Below the pieces are notes generated by a model, which did no database searches, was not told the DNA's origin, and saw only the letters and a program-made list of their open reading frames with translations. Source: CAWBQO01 sp963790965 (GTDB taxonomy: Bacteria; Bacteroidota; Rhodothermia; Rhodothermales; DASSAV01). Taken from it: a stretch of 64,000 nucleotides of DNA. A program made the translations under genes and the position numbers. The stretch spans positions 124,001 to 188,000 of the forward strand of contig CAWBQO010000006.1 in assembly GCA_963790965.1 (NCBI GenBank), read 5' to 3'. Shown here piece by piece: positions 8,577-17,209 of the stretch (positions within the stretch are counted from its first letter, which is position 1; every line of letters starts with the position of its first letter).

Positions 8577-9670
8577 CAGGCCACCTCCGGCGTCGCACCG
8601 CTCGTTTCCGAAAGGACGGCCTCAAACAGCAGCGCGCGGTGGGCGTAGGTATGCTCAGAGAGCACCCGTTCCAGCGCCGCCTCCCCGATCATCCGCGCCC
8701 TCTCGGGATCGAGCTGCCGCAGATGCTCGGCCACCTCCGCGCCTCCGGCCGCCACCAGGCACTCCTTGTCCGGCGTCAGGAACAGTTCGATGCCTTCCCA
8801 GGCGTCGGTAATCAGGCACGCTCCCGCGCCCGCGGCTTCAAAGACGCGCGTGGCCGGAGAAAACCCGTAGCGCGCCATGCTCTCCCGGCTCACGTTCAGC
8901 ACCGCCCTCGGCGTGCAGTTAAAGGCGTTGTGATCGGCCGTATATACGTGGCCGAGGTACTTCAGATTGGGGGCGTCGGGAACATGCGCATCCCAGCCGC
9001 TCCCGCCGAGCAGGAACCGCTCCTCCGGCAAAGCGCCCACCGGATTGAAGAAGAACTCCCACACCCGCGCTTCTCGGTCCGGCATCCGGTTGCCGAGGAA
9101 CCCAAGCGTCGCATCGAAGCGGGGGTCCGGCGGCACCGGGTGGTGCGTCGAGGGATCGAGCGCATTATAGACGGGAACGCAGCGCCGCGCCCCGATGGCC
9201 TCATACCCCCGAATGACGGGATCGCCACCGCCGTAGGTCAACACAAGGTCGTACTCCGCGACGGCCTGGAGGAACGGGTCGTCCGGATCCTCCTTGACGC
9301 GGTCGAGGGTCGCCGGCGCGTCTACGTCCCAGAACGCGACGCGCGTACGGGCGCTTTGAAGCCCGAGCACTTCGCGCTCGAGAAACGCATCGAGCACACC
9401 AACGCCGCTTGCCTTTACGACAAGATCAGCCCCTCGCGCGCGCGCGAGCATTCGGCGCGCCGCCTCTTCGGTAGGTTCATAAACAACGCTACGCGCGTAC
9501 GATGGGTCCTCCTTCAAATCACGATGCGCGAGACGGTCAAAGGCGTCCGGCTCATAGAACGTGATGCTGTGCCCGCGCCCATGCAGCGCCTTAAGAATGC
9601 CCCGATAGTAAGTAGCCGCCCCGTTCCAGTATGCCGAAACCAGGCTCGAACCAAAAAAAGCAATTTTCAT
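8576..9670 (-). CDS. CgeB-like glycosyltransferase (paralogue 2)
   Basis: 364 residues, the same fold and motifs as its neighbours: MKIAFFGSSLVSAYWNGAAT, then a middle DVDAPATLDRV (compare DIDTPVTLAKL in paralogue 1), GFLGNRMPDREARVWEFFF and RVFEAAGAGACLITDAWEG. The EAAGAG stretch is the position where CgeB-type enzymes hold the donor diphosphate loop. A tandem duplication with paralogue 1 is obvious at protein level. Upstream of its ATG lies the 756-bp repeat-bearing gap that separates it from the third paralogue, so paralogues 1 and 2 probably have their own promoter. Confidence 0.85.
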   Translation of the reverse strand: MKIAFFGSSLVSAYWNGAATYYRGILKALHGRGHSITFYEPDAFDRLAHRDLKEDPSYARSVVYEPTEEAARRMLARARGADLVVKASGVGVLDAFLEREVLGLQSARTRVAFWDVDAPATLDRVKEDPDDPFLQAVAEYDLVLTYGGGDPVIRGYEAIGARRCVPVYNALDPSTHHPVPPDPRFDATLGFLGNRMPDREARVWEFFFNPVGALPEERFLLGGSGWDAHVPDAPNLKYLGHVYTADHNAFNCTPRAVLNVSRESMARYGFSPATRVFEAAGAGACLITDAWEGIELFLTPDKECLVAAGGAEVAEHLRQLDPERARMIGEAALERVLSEHTYAHRALLFEAVLSETSGATPEVA

Positions 9671-9977
9671 CTCTATATTATTATCTTTAAGGACTCATAC
9701 AGCAAGTTGAACACGAATCTATCGTAAAAGCTAATCACAATTACTTCAACGGCGCACAAAAGCAGGTCCGAGATGCTTCGCTTCGTTCAGCACGACGAGG
9801 CGGGATATTGCGGCTTTTCTTTTGCTCCACCCTTTGCACATCCACCGGCGTCCCTGCTTGTCATCCTGAACGCAGTGAAGGATCTGCCTTTGCCGACTGT
9901 CATGCGGCTGTTCAATTGATATGGACTGTTTCTACCACAGATTGCCTGTGCATTATGCGCGTCTTAAAGTCTGAACA

Positions 9978-10010
9978 ACACCCCCTTTTATCCCCCTCAA
10001 GGGGGAAGTT
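9978..10010. repeat. C-rich/G-rich hairpin repeat, copy 1
   Basis: A CACCCCCTT block is followed by CCCCCTCAAGGGGG and AAGTT. The second part forms a short hairpin (CCCCCT / AGGGGG). The same unit recurs at 10268-10300, 21051-21083 and 24225-24255, each time followed by a similar tail that ends near CTACATACAACGC. It is unrelated in sequence to the GTCAT-type hairpin elements. Nothing suggests coding. Confidence 0.8.
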
Positions 10011-10267
10011 AAGCCGGCGCTTTGATCCGCAACTACGGCTACATACAACGCTCGTTATTATTTATGGCAGCCTCTCAGCACGACGCGCGGGGAGATTGCG
10101 GCTTTCATTTTGCTCCGCCCTACTTTCATATCCTCCAGCATCCCTGCTTGTCATCCTGAACGCAGTGAAGAATCTGCCTTTGCCGACTGTCATGCGGCTG
10201 TTCACTTAACATGGAATGTTTCTACCACAGATTGCATGCGCATGATGCGCGTCTTAAAGTCTAAATA

Positions 10268-10300
10268 ACGCCCCCCTTTTTTCCCCTCAAGGGAGACGTT
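10268..10300. repeat. C-rich/G-rich hairpin repeat, copy 2 (degenerate)
   Basis: The second member of the family inside the 290-bp duplication. It is degenerate (CCCCTCAAGGGAGACGTT), so the hairpin stem is weakened compared with copies 1 and 3. Confidence 0.7.
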
Positions 10301-10426
10301 ACCTCGGTGCTATTTATAAACTGTGCGGTGCTCGAAGAGCATTCATATTACTTCAACAGCCCCATGGCAGCCGGTTTCGGCATCGTGTTCATTGGCAGCC
10401 GCTCTTCACTCCCCGTCCCTCTTTCA

Positions 10427-11545
10427 TTACCCCTCCGTTGATCGTTGAAGCACCGGCGTGCCCAGTTCCGCTGCAATCTCTTCGAGTTCATCCACCCGGT
10501 GGGCGCACGTGTGGCGGGCAAGAACCGTTCCCAATCCTCTCTCCGCCACGGAAGCGCGTAGCGCAGCGTCATTCACCAGGTCGCGCAGATGGCGCTTCAT
10601 GGCCACGCCATCTTCAGCTACCAGAAAGTCCTCCCCAGGCGTGAACAGACCTTCCGCGTCGTCCCACGGCGACGAAACGAGCGGGATGCCGCAGGCAAGG
10701 GCCTCAAAGACGCGGATCGTCGGAATGCCGGGAAGCGCCTCAACATAGGGCCGCCGGGGCACGTGAACGGTCGCGCGGTGACGTGCAAAAGCGTCCGGCG
10801 CGCGGAAATTGGGCAGCCATCCGCCGTAAGTGATCCCCGCTGCATGAAGAGCCTTCCGGGCGTGCTCGGGATAGCGAACACCATAGACCGTCGCCCTAAG
10901 CCCAAGGGCTTCAACCGGTTGAAGCAAATACTCGTGCAGCTCGGCCGTGCGCTCTTCATCGCCCCAGTTGCCCACCCAGACGAGATCACCCTCTTTCTCA
11001 ACCTCCGGCATCGGGTGGAAAACGCGCGGGTCCGCCGCCTCGTGCCAGACCCACACCCTTTCCGCCCAACCGCGCTGCAGATAAAGGTCGCGAATGGCCC
11101 CGCCGAACGCGAGCACGCCGTCGTAGCCGGACAGATCATACGCAGACATCGACTCCGGCTCCGTCGCCGCGCGGTGATGCGTGTCGTGGAAGAGCAGCCG
11201 CACGTCCGGATGCTGCCTCCTGTACGCGCCGATCCGCCGCACGAGTTCATGATCGTTCCATTCATGAACCAGCACGAGATCGCACCCGTCGAGCGCCTCT
11301 TCCAGATCGATCGATCCCAGGTCGTACGCGATGCTCTTTAGCGTCGGATAAACCTGCTCGAACGCGCGAAGCGGTTCCTCGCCATGTTCCGCTTTGAGGT
11401 GGGCGAGGCTCCAGCCCTCTTCCGGCTCAAACACGCGCACGTCCCACTCCCGGCGCTGCATTTCCGTAATGATGCCCCTGAGAAAGTGCGCATTCCCGTG
11501 ATTCCAGTCGGAAAGCAGCGAATGGCAGAAAATCGCAATCGTCAT
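10427..11545 (-). CDS. CgeB-like glycosyltransferase (paralogue 3)
   Basis: 372 residues. The N-terminus MTIAIFCHSLLSDWNHGNAH and FLRGIITEMQRREWDVRVFE match the other two CgeB-like proteins in spacing. The C-domain has DLVWVGNWGDEERTAELHEY, PGIPTIRVFEALACGIPLVS and a C-terminal HTCAHRVDELE that parallels HTYAHR and HTAAHR in the paralogues. The middle segment LLFHDTHHRAATEP takes the place of the DxD-like segment of paralogues 1 and 2, so acceptor or donor may differ. The start overlaps the stop of the GT4 gene by 4 nt (ATGA), so it is coupled to the sugar-biosynthesis genes upstream. Confidence 0.85.
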   Translation of the reverse strand: MTIAIFCHSLLSDWNHGNAHFLRGIITEMQRREWDVRVFEPEEGWSLAHLKAEHGEEPLRAFEQVYPTLKSIAYDLGSIDLEEALDGCDLVLVHEWNDHELVRRIGAYRRQHPDVRLLFHDTHHRAATEPESMSAYDLSGYDGVLAFGGAIRDLYLQRGWAERVWVWHEAADPRVFHPMPEVEKEGDLVWVGNWGDEERTAELHEYLLQPVEALGLRATVYGVRYPEHARKALHAAGITYGGWLPNFRAPDAFARHRATVHVPRRPYVEALPGIPTIRVFEALACGIPLVSSPWDDAEGLFTPGEDFLVAEDGVAMKRHLRDLVNDAALRASVAERGLGTVLARHTCAHRVDELEEIAAELGTPVLQRSTEG

Positions 11546-12690
11546 GCCGCTTGAACGGTTAACTTGGCCGGCGCTTCCTCCGTCGCGGTGCCGCCGTGCA
11601 GCAGGGCGGCGTAGAGATCGAGATAGGCGCGGCCCATTTGATCAGGCGCGTAAGTGAGCGCGCGCGCGCGCGCCGCCTCGGCCGCAGCGCGGCGACCGGC
11701 CTCGTCATCTATCAGTTCTTGGAGCGTCGTCGCCAGGACCACTTCATCGTCCGAAGCGACGTAACGCGCGCTGTCGCCCCAGACTTCTCGCAGCGTGGGC
11801 GTATCGGAAAGTACGAGCGCGCAGCCTGCCAATCCCGCTTCCAAAACCGAGAGTCCAAATGGCTCATAACGTGCAGGAAGCGCGTAGATCGACGCCCGGC
11901 CCATCCACCCAGCGAGTTCACTCTCGTCGAGCCGTCCCAGCGGACGAATGCCGCCCCCTAAGCCCGCTCGGGTGCCGAAGTCGGGATGCTCCTCTTCACC
12001 GGCGACGTAGACCGGCCACGTCAGCGTTTCTGAGGCATGTCGTAGCAGCGCGATGTTCTTGGCCTCGTCCCATACCCGGCCTGCCGTGAGGATGAACGGC
12101 TCCTTCCGCCTCGGCCTGAAACGGTCCGCCTGCCGTGCATTCGGGATCGCGTCCGCCCACTGGAAAAGTCCATAATGACGCCGCAGCGACTCAAGCATGG
12201 CATCGGTAGGTGCCGTGACGAGGGTGGCAGCCCGCAGGCCGCGCTGCACCTCCTCGAAGTAACGTTCGTAGGCCGCCGCTGGGGCTGAACGCCGCACGGC
12301 CTCGTGCCAGGAGTACACGCACGAATGCCCCACAACGAGAACCGGCTTTCCCCAATCCAGGGCCGCATGGACGTACCCGTTCAGGTGAATCACGTCCGCA
12401 TTGAAGCGCTGCTGCAGTTCCAGCAACCACTGTCCGGCGGCAACGACATCCTCCCACGGATCGCTCATCCATTCGAGGCGATACGCGCTCTCCTCGAGGC
12501 GCACGTTGGGGAGCGCCGCTACTTCAGCGCGCTGTTTCGCACTTGGCAGCGGACCCATGGTGGCCAGCAGAACCTCGACGCCATGAGCGCCGAGCGCGCC
12601 GCACAACTCGATTGCATACTGCCACACGCCTCCGACGGCATCGGCGGTCATGAGAACACGGCGCGGTTTCGAAGATGCAAACTCGTTCAT
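11542..12690 (-). CDS. Family 4 glycosyltransferase
   Basis: 382 residues from the ATG at 12690, which sits in an ATGA overlap with the Gfo/Idh stop; the frame is open further upstream but only inside that gene. GT-B fold: N-domain begins RRVLMTADAVGGVWQYAIEL with a Gly-rich acceptor loop. The C-domain has FILTAGRVWDEAKNIALL, YALPARYEPFGLSVLEAGLA (the EX7E motif of GT4 enzymes) and ALVLSDTPTLREVW. It is a retaining sugar transferase using a nucleotide-sugar donor, cytoplasmic or membrane-associated. DAVGGVW recalls GT4 proteins of surface glycan loci; substrate unknown. Confidence 0.9.
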   Translation of the reverse strand: MNEFASSKPRRVLMTADAVGGVWQYAIELCGALGAHGVEVLLATMGPLPSAKQRAEVAALPNVRLEESAYRLEWMSDPWEDVVAAGQWLLELQQRFNADVIHLNGYVHAALDWGKPVLVVGHSCVYSWHEAVRRSAPAAAYERYFEEVQRGLRAATLVTAPTDAMLESLRRHYGLFQWADAIPNARQADRFRPRRKEPFILTAGRVWDEAKNIALLRHASETLTWPVYVAGEEEHPDFGTRAGLGGGIRPLGRLDESELAGWMGRASIYALPARYEPFGLSVLEAGLAGCALVLSDTPTLREVWGDSARYVASDDEVVLATTLQELIDDEAGRRAAAEAARARALTYAPDQMGRAYLDLYAALLHGGTATEEAPAKLTVQAA

Positions 12691-13748
12691 GCGGCAGGCG
12701 ACCTTTTGAGCATCCCGTCGCGTCCGTAGATCCGATCGAGCACTCTCGCCACATCCACGACCTGCCGGACTTCGGGATCGAAGGACGAATCCGCCGCAAG
12801 CCGCTCGGCCCACGCCGCGACTGCACCTCCGCCCCAGGCATCCGGCGGCCCGGTCAGCCATTCCGTACGAGTACCCGTGAATCGTTCCGTGACGAACTCC
12901 GTGAAGGAGCCGTCGACGTTGCGCAGCGAAAGCCCGCCCTCTGTTCCGAAGAAGCGGACCTCGATCACGCAGTCTCGCCCGGCGGGCAGATGCCAGGAGC
13001 AGGCGAGGTTTACCGTCGCGCCGGAGGCCAGGTCAAGCCGGGCCAGCGCGTAATCCTCCACCCGAACGGCAGCGTCCATGACCGGCTCGCCCTTCTCAAA
13101 GAGCCTTCCTGTCGTATGCAGCACTTCGGGAAAGCCAAGCGACCAGAGCGCGATGTCAACGAGGTGAACGCCGAGGTCGATGAGGCACCCGCCGCCCGAG
13201 AGCGCCGGGTCGTAGAACCACGGCTTGTTCGGCCCATATGCGTTATGGAAAACCAGATCGACAGCATAGACCCGCCCGATCGCGCCGCTGCGGACGAGGT
13301 CGCGCATCTGCCGGATACCCTTGGCGTGCCGGTAAGAGAGGTCGACCGCGAGCAGCCGGTCCGCTCCGGCCGCCGCGTCCACGACGCGGGCCGTCTCCGC
13401 AGCCGTTCGTCCGAGAGGCTTCTGGCAGAACACCGCCAGACCGGCCTCGAGCGCGCGGATCGACTGCGCCGCATGAAGGGCGTTCGGCGTCGCAATGACG
13501 ACGCCATCCAGCGACAGGCTGAGCAATTCTTCAAACGTCGAGGGCCGCGCTGCATCAGGAACCAACGAACACGCCTCTTCGAGCAGCTTTTCGTCCGGTT
13601 CGAGCAGCGCCGCCACATCGGCGATGCCTCTCTTCAGAAGCGCGGCCATGCGGTCGCGGCCAATCCAGCCAAGACCGATAAAGCCGAGTCGCGGCGTTTT
13701 CACCGCGCCGCCTACTTGCAACTGAGCGTCTTCTTCAACAAGGATCAT
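12687..13748 (-). CDS. Gfo/Idh/MocA-family NAD(P)-dependent oxidoreductase
   Basis: 353 residues. Rossmann motif GFIGLGWIGR at 22-31, IATPNALHAAQ at 85-95, and QKP at 109-111 where the family usually has EKP; the Lys is kept. The substrate domain has GGGCLIDLGVHLVDIALWSL. Such enzymes oxidise or reduce a hydroxyl of a sugar, inositol or nucleotide sugar. It is wedged between the zinc dehydrogenase (28-nt gap) and the GT4 gene (4-nt overlap), so its product is probably used by the glycosyltransferases. Not Tat-exported, unlike the two Gfo/Idh proteins near 50-53 kb. Confidence 0.9.
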   Translation of the reverse strand: MILVEEDAQLQVGGAVKTPRLGFIGLGWIGRDRMAALLKRGIADVAALLEPDEKLLEEACSLVPDAARPSTFEELLSLSLDGVVIATPNALHAAQSIRALEAGLAVFCQKPLGRTAAETARVVDAAAGADRLLAVDLSYRHAKGIRQMRDLVRSGAIGRVYAVDLVFHNAYGPNKPWFYDPALSGGGCLIDLGVHLVDIALWSLGFPEVLHTTGRLFEKGEPVMDAAVRVEDYALARLDLASGATVNLACSWHLPAGRDCVIEVRFFGTEGGLSLRNVDGSFTEFVTERFTGTRTEWLTGPPDAWGGGAVAAWAERLAADSSFDPEVRQVVDVARVLDRIYGRDGMLKRSPAA

Positions 13749-13776
13749 GGAAAACGTACACCGGCTCGCCGGCCGC

Positions 13777-14808
13777 TTAGTTGATGACCAGCGCTTTCAT
13801 AAAGCCCTCCGGCCGCTCGGCCGTCGCACGAAGCGCCTCGCCAAGCATGGAGAGCGGGTAGCGGTGCGTAAAGAGCGGCTCCGGGTTTAACCGCCCGTCC
13901 ACCACGGCCTCGACAGCCTCGCGCATCCCGCGGAGGTAGATTTCAGGGTCACGCTCATGCGCGTTGATCACGTCGAGGCCGCGCCAGTTCCAAAGCTGCA
14001 TGTTCACTTGCCGCGGCCCGTCCTGGTGATAGCCCGCAACGACCAACCGGCCGCGAACGCGCGTCAACTCGCCCGCGAGGTCAAGAGGCCACGACTTGCC
14101 TACGGCTTCTATAACCCGGTCGCATCCCTCGCCCCCCGTCAGGTCCATTACCTGCTCGATGATGCGGGCGTGGTCGTCCATCGGGATGGTCTCGGCCGCT
14201 CCGAACTGCCGCGCAACTTCGAGCGAAAAAGGTCGCCGCGAGATCGCAACGACCCTTGCGCCCGCGTCCGAGGCGAGCCGCGTAAGCAGCGCTCCGAGAA
14301 ACCCCACACCGACGACAGCCACGCTTTGCCCCGGCTGTATATCCGAGCGCCGGAAGATGTTCATGGCGCACCCGAGCGGCTCCGCCGGGAAGGCCCGCCC
14401 GTTTAACGCCTCCGGCAAGCGCACGAGCGCACTCGCGGGCGCTACATCGTAATCTCCGTAGGCGTGGTACGTGATCGCTGCAACACGGTCGCCCTCGCGC
14501 GCACCGGCGACGCCCGCACCGACTGCGTCTACGACGCCCCAGCCCTCGTGGCCCGGCGCGCCCGGCTCCATGGGATAGCTGAACCACGGCCGACCTTCCC
14601 ACACGGGCACGTTCGAGGCGCAGACGCCGCACCCTTCCAACCGAATGCGAACCTCACCCGGACCCGGCTCCGGCGGTGGTGCCTCTTCAATGGCAATCTC
14701 CTTCGGCCCGGCAAATACAGCGGCCCGGCCGACGTCGCTCTTTGCCCTCAACGCCGTCACCTCTCCGACCGCTGCGTCTTCCAACATCAAATCCGCCATC
14801 CTCACCAC
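13777..14808 (-). CDS. Zinc-dependent medium-chain dehydrogenase (MDR family)
   Basis: 343 residues from the GTG at 14808; the ATG at 14799 (three codons later) is an equally good start. The catalytic zinc site is present: Cys63 in GCGVCASN, His87-Glu88 in GHEGWG and Glu143 in PAEPLGCAMN. The NAD motif VVGVGFLGAL is at 165-174. The four-cysteine structural zinc loop of classical alcohol dehydrogenases is missing, as in many sugar-alcohol or nucleotide-sugar dehydrogenases. It probably oxidises a secondary hydroxyl of a sugar or cyclitol, perhaps in sequence with the Gfo/Idh enzyme encoded next. Substrate not predictable. Confidence 0.9.
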   Translation of the reverse strand: MVRMADLMLEDAAVGEVTALRAKSDVGRAAVFAGPKEIAIEEAPPPEPGPGEVRIRLEGCGVCASNVPVWEGRPWFSYPMEPGAPGHEGWGVVDAVGAGVAGAREGDRVAAITYHAYGDYDVAPASALVRLPEALNGRAFPAEPLGCAMNIFRRSDIQPGQSVAVVGVGFLGALLTRLASDAGARVVAISRRPFSLEVARQFGAAETIPMDDHARIIEQVMDLTGGEGCDRVIEAVGKSWPLDLAGELTRVRGRLVVAGYHQDGPRQVNMQLWNWRGLDVINAHERDPEIYLRGMREAVEAVVDGRLNPEPLFTHRYPLSMLGEALRATAERPEGFMKALVIN

Positions 14809-14902
14809 GAAACTATTGCAAAAAGAAAAAGCGCCCTATCCATCCAACTCGCCGAGCCAAATCACCACCGCTGCCACCCGCAAGAGGGGGACGGCCGGAG
14901 GC

Positions 14903-14918
14903 GTTAAGCAACATTAAC
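14903..14918. promoter_or_regulatory. GTTAA/TTAAC inverted repeat upstream of the dehydrogenase gene
   Basis: GTTAA and TTAAC are separated by GCAACA in the 155-bp gap between the SDR gene and the dehydrogenase gene. On the minus strand it contains GTTGCTTAAC, a decamer also present at the TetR-gene promoter near 2251. The rest of the gap shows no gene. Low-confidence regulatory site. Confidence 0.25.
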
Positions 14919-14963
14919 AGTCGTGCACCGCGCTCGAAAGAGCTGTCATCCGACCTATCCTCG

Positions 14964-16040
14964 TTATGCCACAAGGCTCGCCGCAGCCGGCGTGCGCTGC
15001 GCCTGAAGCCAATCAATCAGCGCCGCCACTCCGTCCTGCACACTCACCTTCGGCTCCCACCCCGTCGCCTCGCGGAAGCGGGTAATATCGGAGACGTAAT
15101 AGCGCTGATCGCCGGGGCGCCAGTCGGACAACGTCACGCGCGGCTGCGCCGGTTGCAGCGCCTTTATGAGGTCGAGTAGTTCCAGCAGACTCGTCGTGCG
15201 ATCCGCCCCACCGCCGATGTTGAATGCGCGGCCGCGGGTGCCGTCGATCTGTTCCACCGCCAGCAGCATCGCGTCGACGAGATCCTCAACAAAGAGAATG
15301 TCCCTCACCTGCATACCGTCGCCATAGAGCGTGATCGGCTGACCCTCGATGGCACGAATGGCAAAGTGCGCGACCCAGCCCTGATCTTCCGTCCCAAACT
15401 GGTGCGGACCGTAGATGCAGCTCATTCGAAAGACGACCGTCGGGAGGCCGTAGATACGGCTGTAGTCGAGAATGTATTGATCGGCCGCTCCTTTCGAGCA
15501 TCCGTAAGGGCTGTGAAAGTCCAGCGGCCGACTCTCCCCGATCCCTCGTCGCCGAACCGCCGGATCGACGGGTTCGTAGCGCCGGTCGATCTCCATGAAG
15601 GCAAGATCGTCGAGGCCGCCATAGACCTTGTTGGTCGACGTAAAGACGAGCGGCGGCGGTTCCGGAAGGGCGCGGAGGGCTTCAAGAAGATTAAGCGTTC
15701 CTTGCAAGTTCACGGCGAAATCCTCCACCGGATCGTCGACGCTCGTCGTGACTGCCACTTGCGCCGCAAAGTGATAGACGGCTGCCGCATCCCTCACCGC
15801 CCGCTTGAGCGCCGTGGCGTTCCGAACGTCATCGATGCACACTTCGAGCCGGTCCCGGTAGGTGGACTGCAACCACGCAAGGTTCTTCTCCACGCCGGCG
15901 CGAGAAAGATTGTCGAAAAGGCGAACACGTCGCCCCTGCTCCAGCAGCCGGGCTGCGACGTTGGTGCCGATAAAGCCTGCGCCTCCGGTGATAACCACCG
16001 GCTTTTCGGGGTGCGTGCCGTTTCGCTCTGCAGATAACAA
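14964..16040 (-). CDS. SDR-family sugar nucleotide epimerase/dehydratase (CDP-paratose 2-epimerase-like)
   Basis: 358 residues, extended SDR. NAD motif TGGAGFIGTN near 19-28, Ser/Thr region FTSTNKVYGG, active-site SPYGCSKGAA (YxxxK) and FRMSCIYGPHQFGTEDQGW. The combination TSTNKVYG plus IYGPHQFGTEDQGWV is strongly reminiscent of CDP-paratose/tyvelose 2-epimerase relatives, but many such homologues act on other NDP-sugars. It probably makes an activated sugar for the glycosyltransferases downstream. The start at 16040 precedes the Rossmann motif by 14 residues. It lies 50 nt behind the other epimerase gene. Confidence 0.88.
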   Translation of the reverse strand: MLSAERNGTHPEKPVVITGGAGFIGTNVAARLLEQGRRVRLFDNLSRAGVEKNLAWLQSTYRDRLEVCIDDVRNATALKRAVRDAAAVYHFAAQVAVTTSVDDPVEDFAVNLQGTLNLLEALRALPEPPPLVFTSTNKVYGGLDDLAFMEIDRRYEPVDPAVRRRGIGESRPLDFHSPYGCSKGAADQYILDYSRIYGLPTVVFRMSCIYGPHQFGTEDQGWVAHFAIRAIEGQPITLYGDGMQVRDILFVEDLVDAMLLAVEQIDGTRGRAFNIGGGADRTTSLLELLDLIKALQPAQPRVTLSDWRPGDQRYYVSDITRFREATGWEPKVSVQDGVAALIDWLQAQRTPAAASLVA

Positions 16041-16090
16041 CTTCGTACGTGTTTTTCGTTTCTAATCCATCCAACGGGGGCTGAGAAGCG

Positions 16091-17209
16091 CTACAGCGTA
16101 AGCCCTCGCGCTTCCAGTTCCGCACTCGCGGCCTCCACGTGATCCTGCGCCCGCTGTCCTTCCAGCCATTCCGCGAGTTCTTCAAGGCCGTCTTCGAGGG
16201 TGACGAGAGGCTGATATCCGAACGTCGCCCGCGCGTCCGAAATGTCCGCAAAGCAGTGCCGAATATCGCCTTTCCGGTACTTGCCGGTCACGTCGGGGCG
16301 AAGGTGCGGCTTACCGAGCACGGCGGCCATTTTATCTGCGATCTCGAGAATCGTGAACGGCTTCCCACTGCCAACATTGTAGACATGCCCGGCGGTCTCG
16401 CTGCTTTCGAGCGCCATCCGGCAGGCCCGGGCCACGTCATAGACACTCACGAAATCCCGTTGCTGAAGGCCATCCTCGAAAACCATCGGCGGCTTGTTGT
16501 TCTGGTACCGCGACGCAAAGATCGCCAGCACGCCCGTGTACGGATTGGAAAGCGCCTGCCGCGACCCGTAGATATTGAAGAACCGCAGCGCCGTCGTGGG
16601 AATGCCGTATGCGCGCCCGATAATGAGCGACATCCTTTCCTGGTCGTACTTTGAAAGCGCGTACACGGAAGAGAGTGATGGCTCTTTGATCTCGATCGTC
16701 GGCACGGGTGTAAGGATCTCGCCGATTCGGTCGCGCAGCTCCCAGTCGCCCGCGCGCAGCTGGTAGTCCGATCGTTCCTTGCCCGCCACCAGGTTGCCGC
16801 CTTTGGTCCGGTAGAGGCCCTCGCCGTAGATGCTCATGCTGGAGGCCACGACGAGCTTCTCAACGGGGTTCTCAATCAACGCCTCCAGCAGCACGGCCGT
16901 CCCGACGTTGTTGACGCTGGTGTACTGCTCAACCTCGTACATACTCTGCCCCACCCCGACAGCCGCCGCAAGGTGAAACACCGCGTCCACGCCGTCGAGG
17001 GCCCGGCGCACCGCCGCTGCGTCCCGCACGTCACCGACCATCAACTCGATGTCGGCACTCAGGTAATCGGGACGCTCTGCGCCTTCGCCGTGTACCTGTG
17101 GCGAGAGGTTGTCCAGCGCGCGCACACTGTAGCCGTGCGCAAGCAGATCGTCAGCAAGGTGAGAGCCGACGAAGCCTGCTCCACCGGTAATAAGAATGCG
17201 TTTGCTCAT
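16091..17209 (-). CDS. SDR-family NAD-dependent sugar nucleotide epimerase
   Basis: 372 residues. Starts MSKRILITGGAGFVGSHLAD (NAD motif), then FHLAAAVGVGQSMYEVEQYT, the Ser in VASSMSIYGEG, YALSK as the YxxxK pair and LRFFNIYGSRQALSNPYTG. The GAERPDYL and ELMVGDVRD segments fit the UDP-glucose/dTDP-rhamnose 4-epimerase group. Overall it recalls dTDP-L-rhamnose 4-epimerases (WbiB type), but I would not fix the substrate. First gene of the glycan block; the 327-bp gap upstream should hold the block's main promoter. Confidence 0.9.
   Translation of the reverse strand: MSKRILITGGAGFVGSHLADDLLAHGYSVRALDNLSPQVHGEGAERPDYLSADIELMVGDVRDAAAVRRALDGVDAVFHLAAAVGVGQSMYEVEQYTSVNNVGTAVLLEALIENPVEKLVVASSMSIYGEGLYRTKGGNLVAGKERSDYQLRAGDWELRDRIGEILTPVPTIEIKEPSLSSVYALSKYDQERMSLIIGRAYGIPTTALRFFNIYGSRQALSNPYTGVLAIFASRYQNNKPPMVFEDGLQQRDFVSVYDVARACRMALESSETAGHVYNVGSGKPFTILEIADKMAAVLGKPHLRPDVTGKYRKGDIRHCFADISDARATFGYQPLVTLEDGLEELAEWLEGQRAQDHVEAASAELEARGLTL

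Larger units (their letters stand above)
9785..10310. repeat. Imperfect tandem duplication (about 290-bp period) built from intergenic repeat elements
   Basis: This is most of the 756-bp gap between two CgeB-like genes. Two copies lie about 290 bp apart: TCCCTGCTTGTCATCCTGAA starts at 9851 and again at 10141. CAGCACGACG recurs at 9788 and 10076, and a C-rich element recurs at 9978 and 10268. Each copy holds a family-2 hairpin element (9860-9884 and 10150-10174). A family-3 element in reverse orientation lies just before, at 9771-9796. Copies differ by scattered substitutions and small indels, so the duplication is not recent. I see no credible gene; the 133-residue frame across it is the known kind of spurious translation of such repeats. 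Confidence 0.85.

Noticed and set aside
12691..12861. Longer N-terminus (57 extra residues) for the GT4 gene
   Set aside because: The extension lies entirely within the upstream Gfo/Idh gene and is arginine-rich without conservation; the ATGA overlap start at 12690 fits the family.
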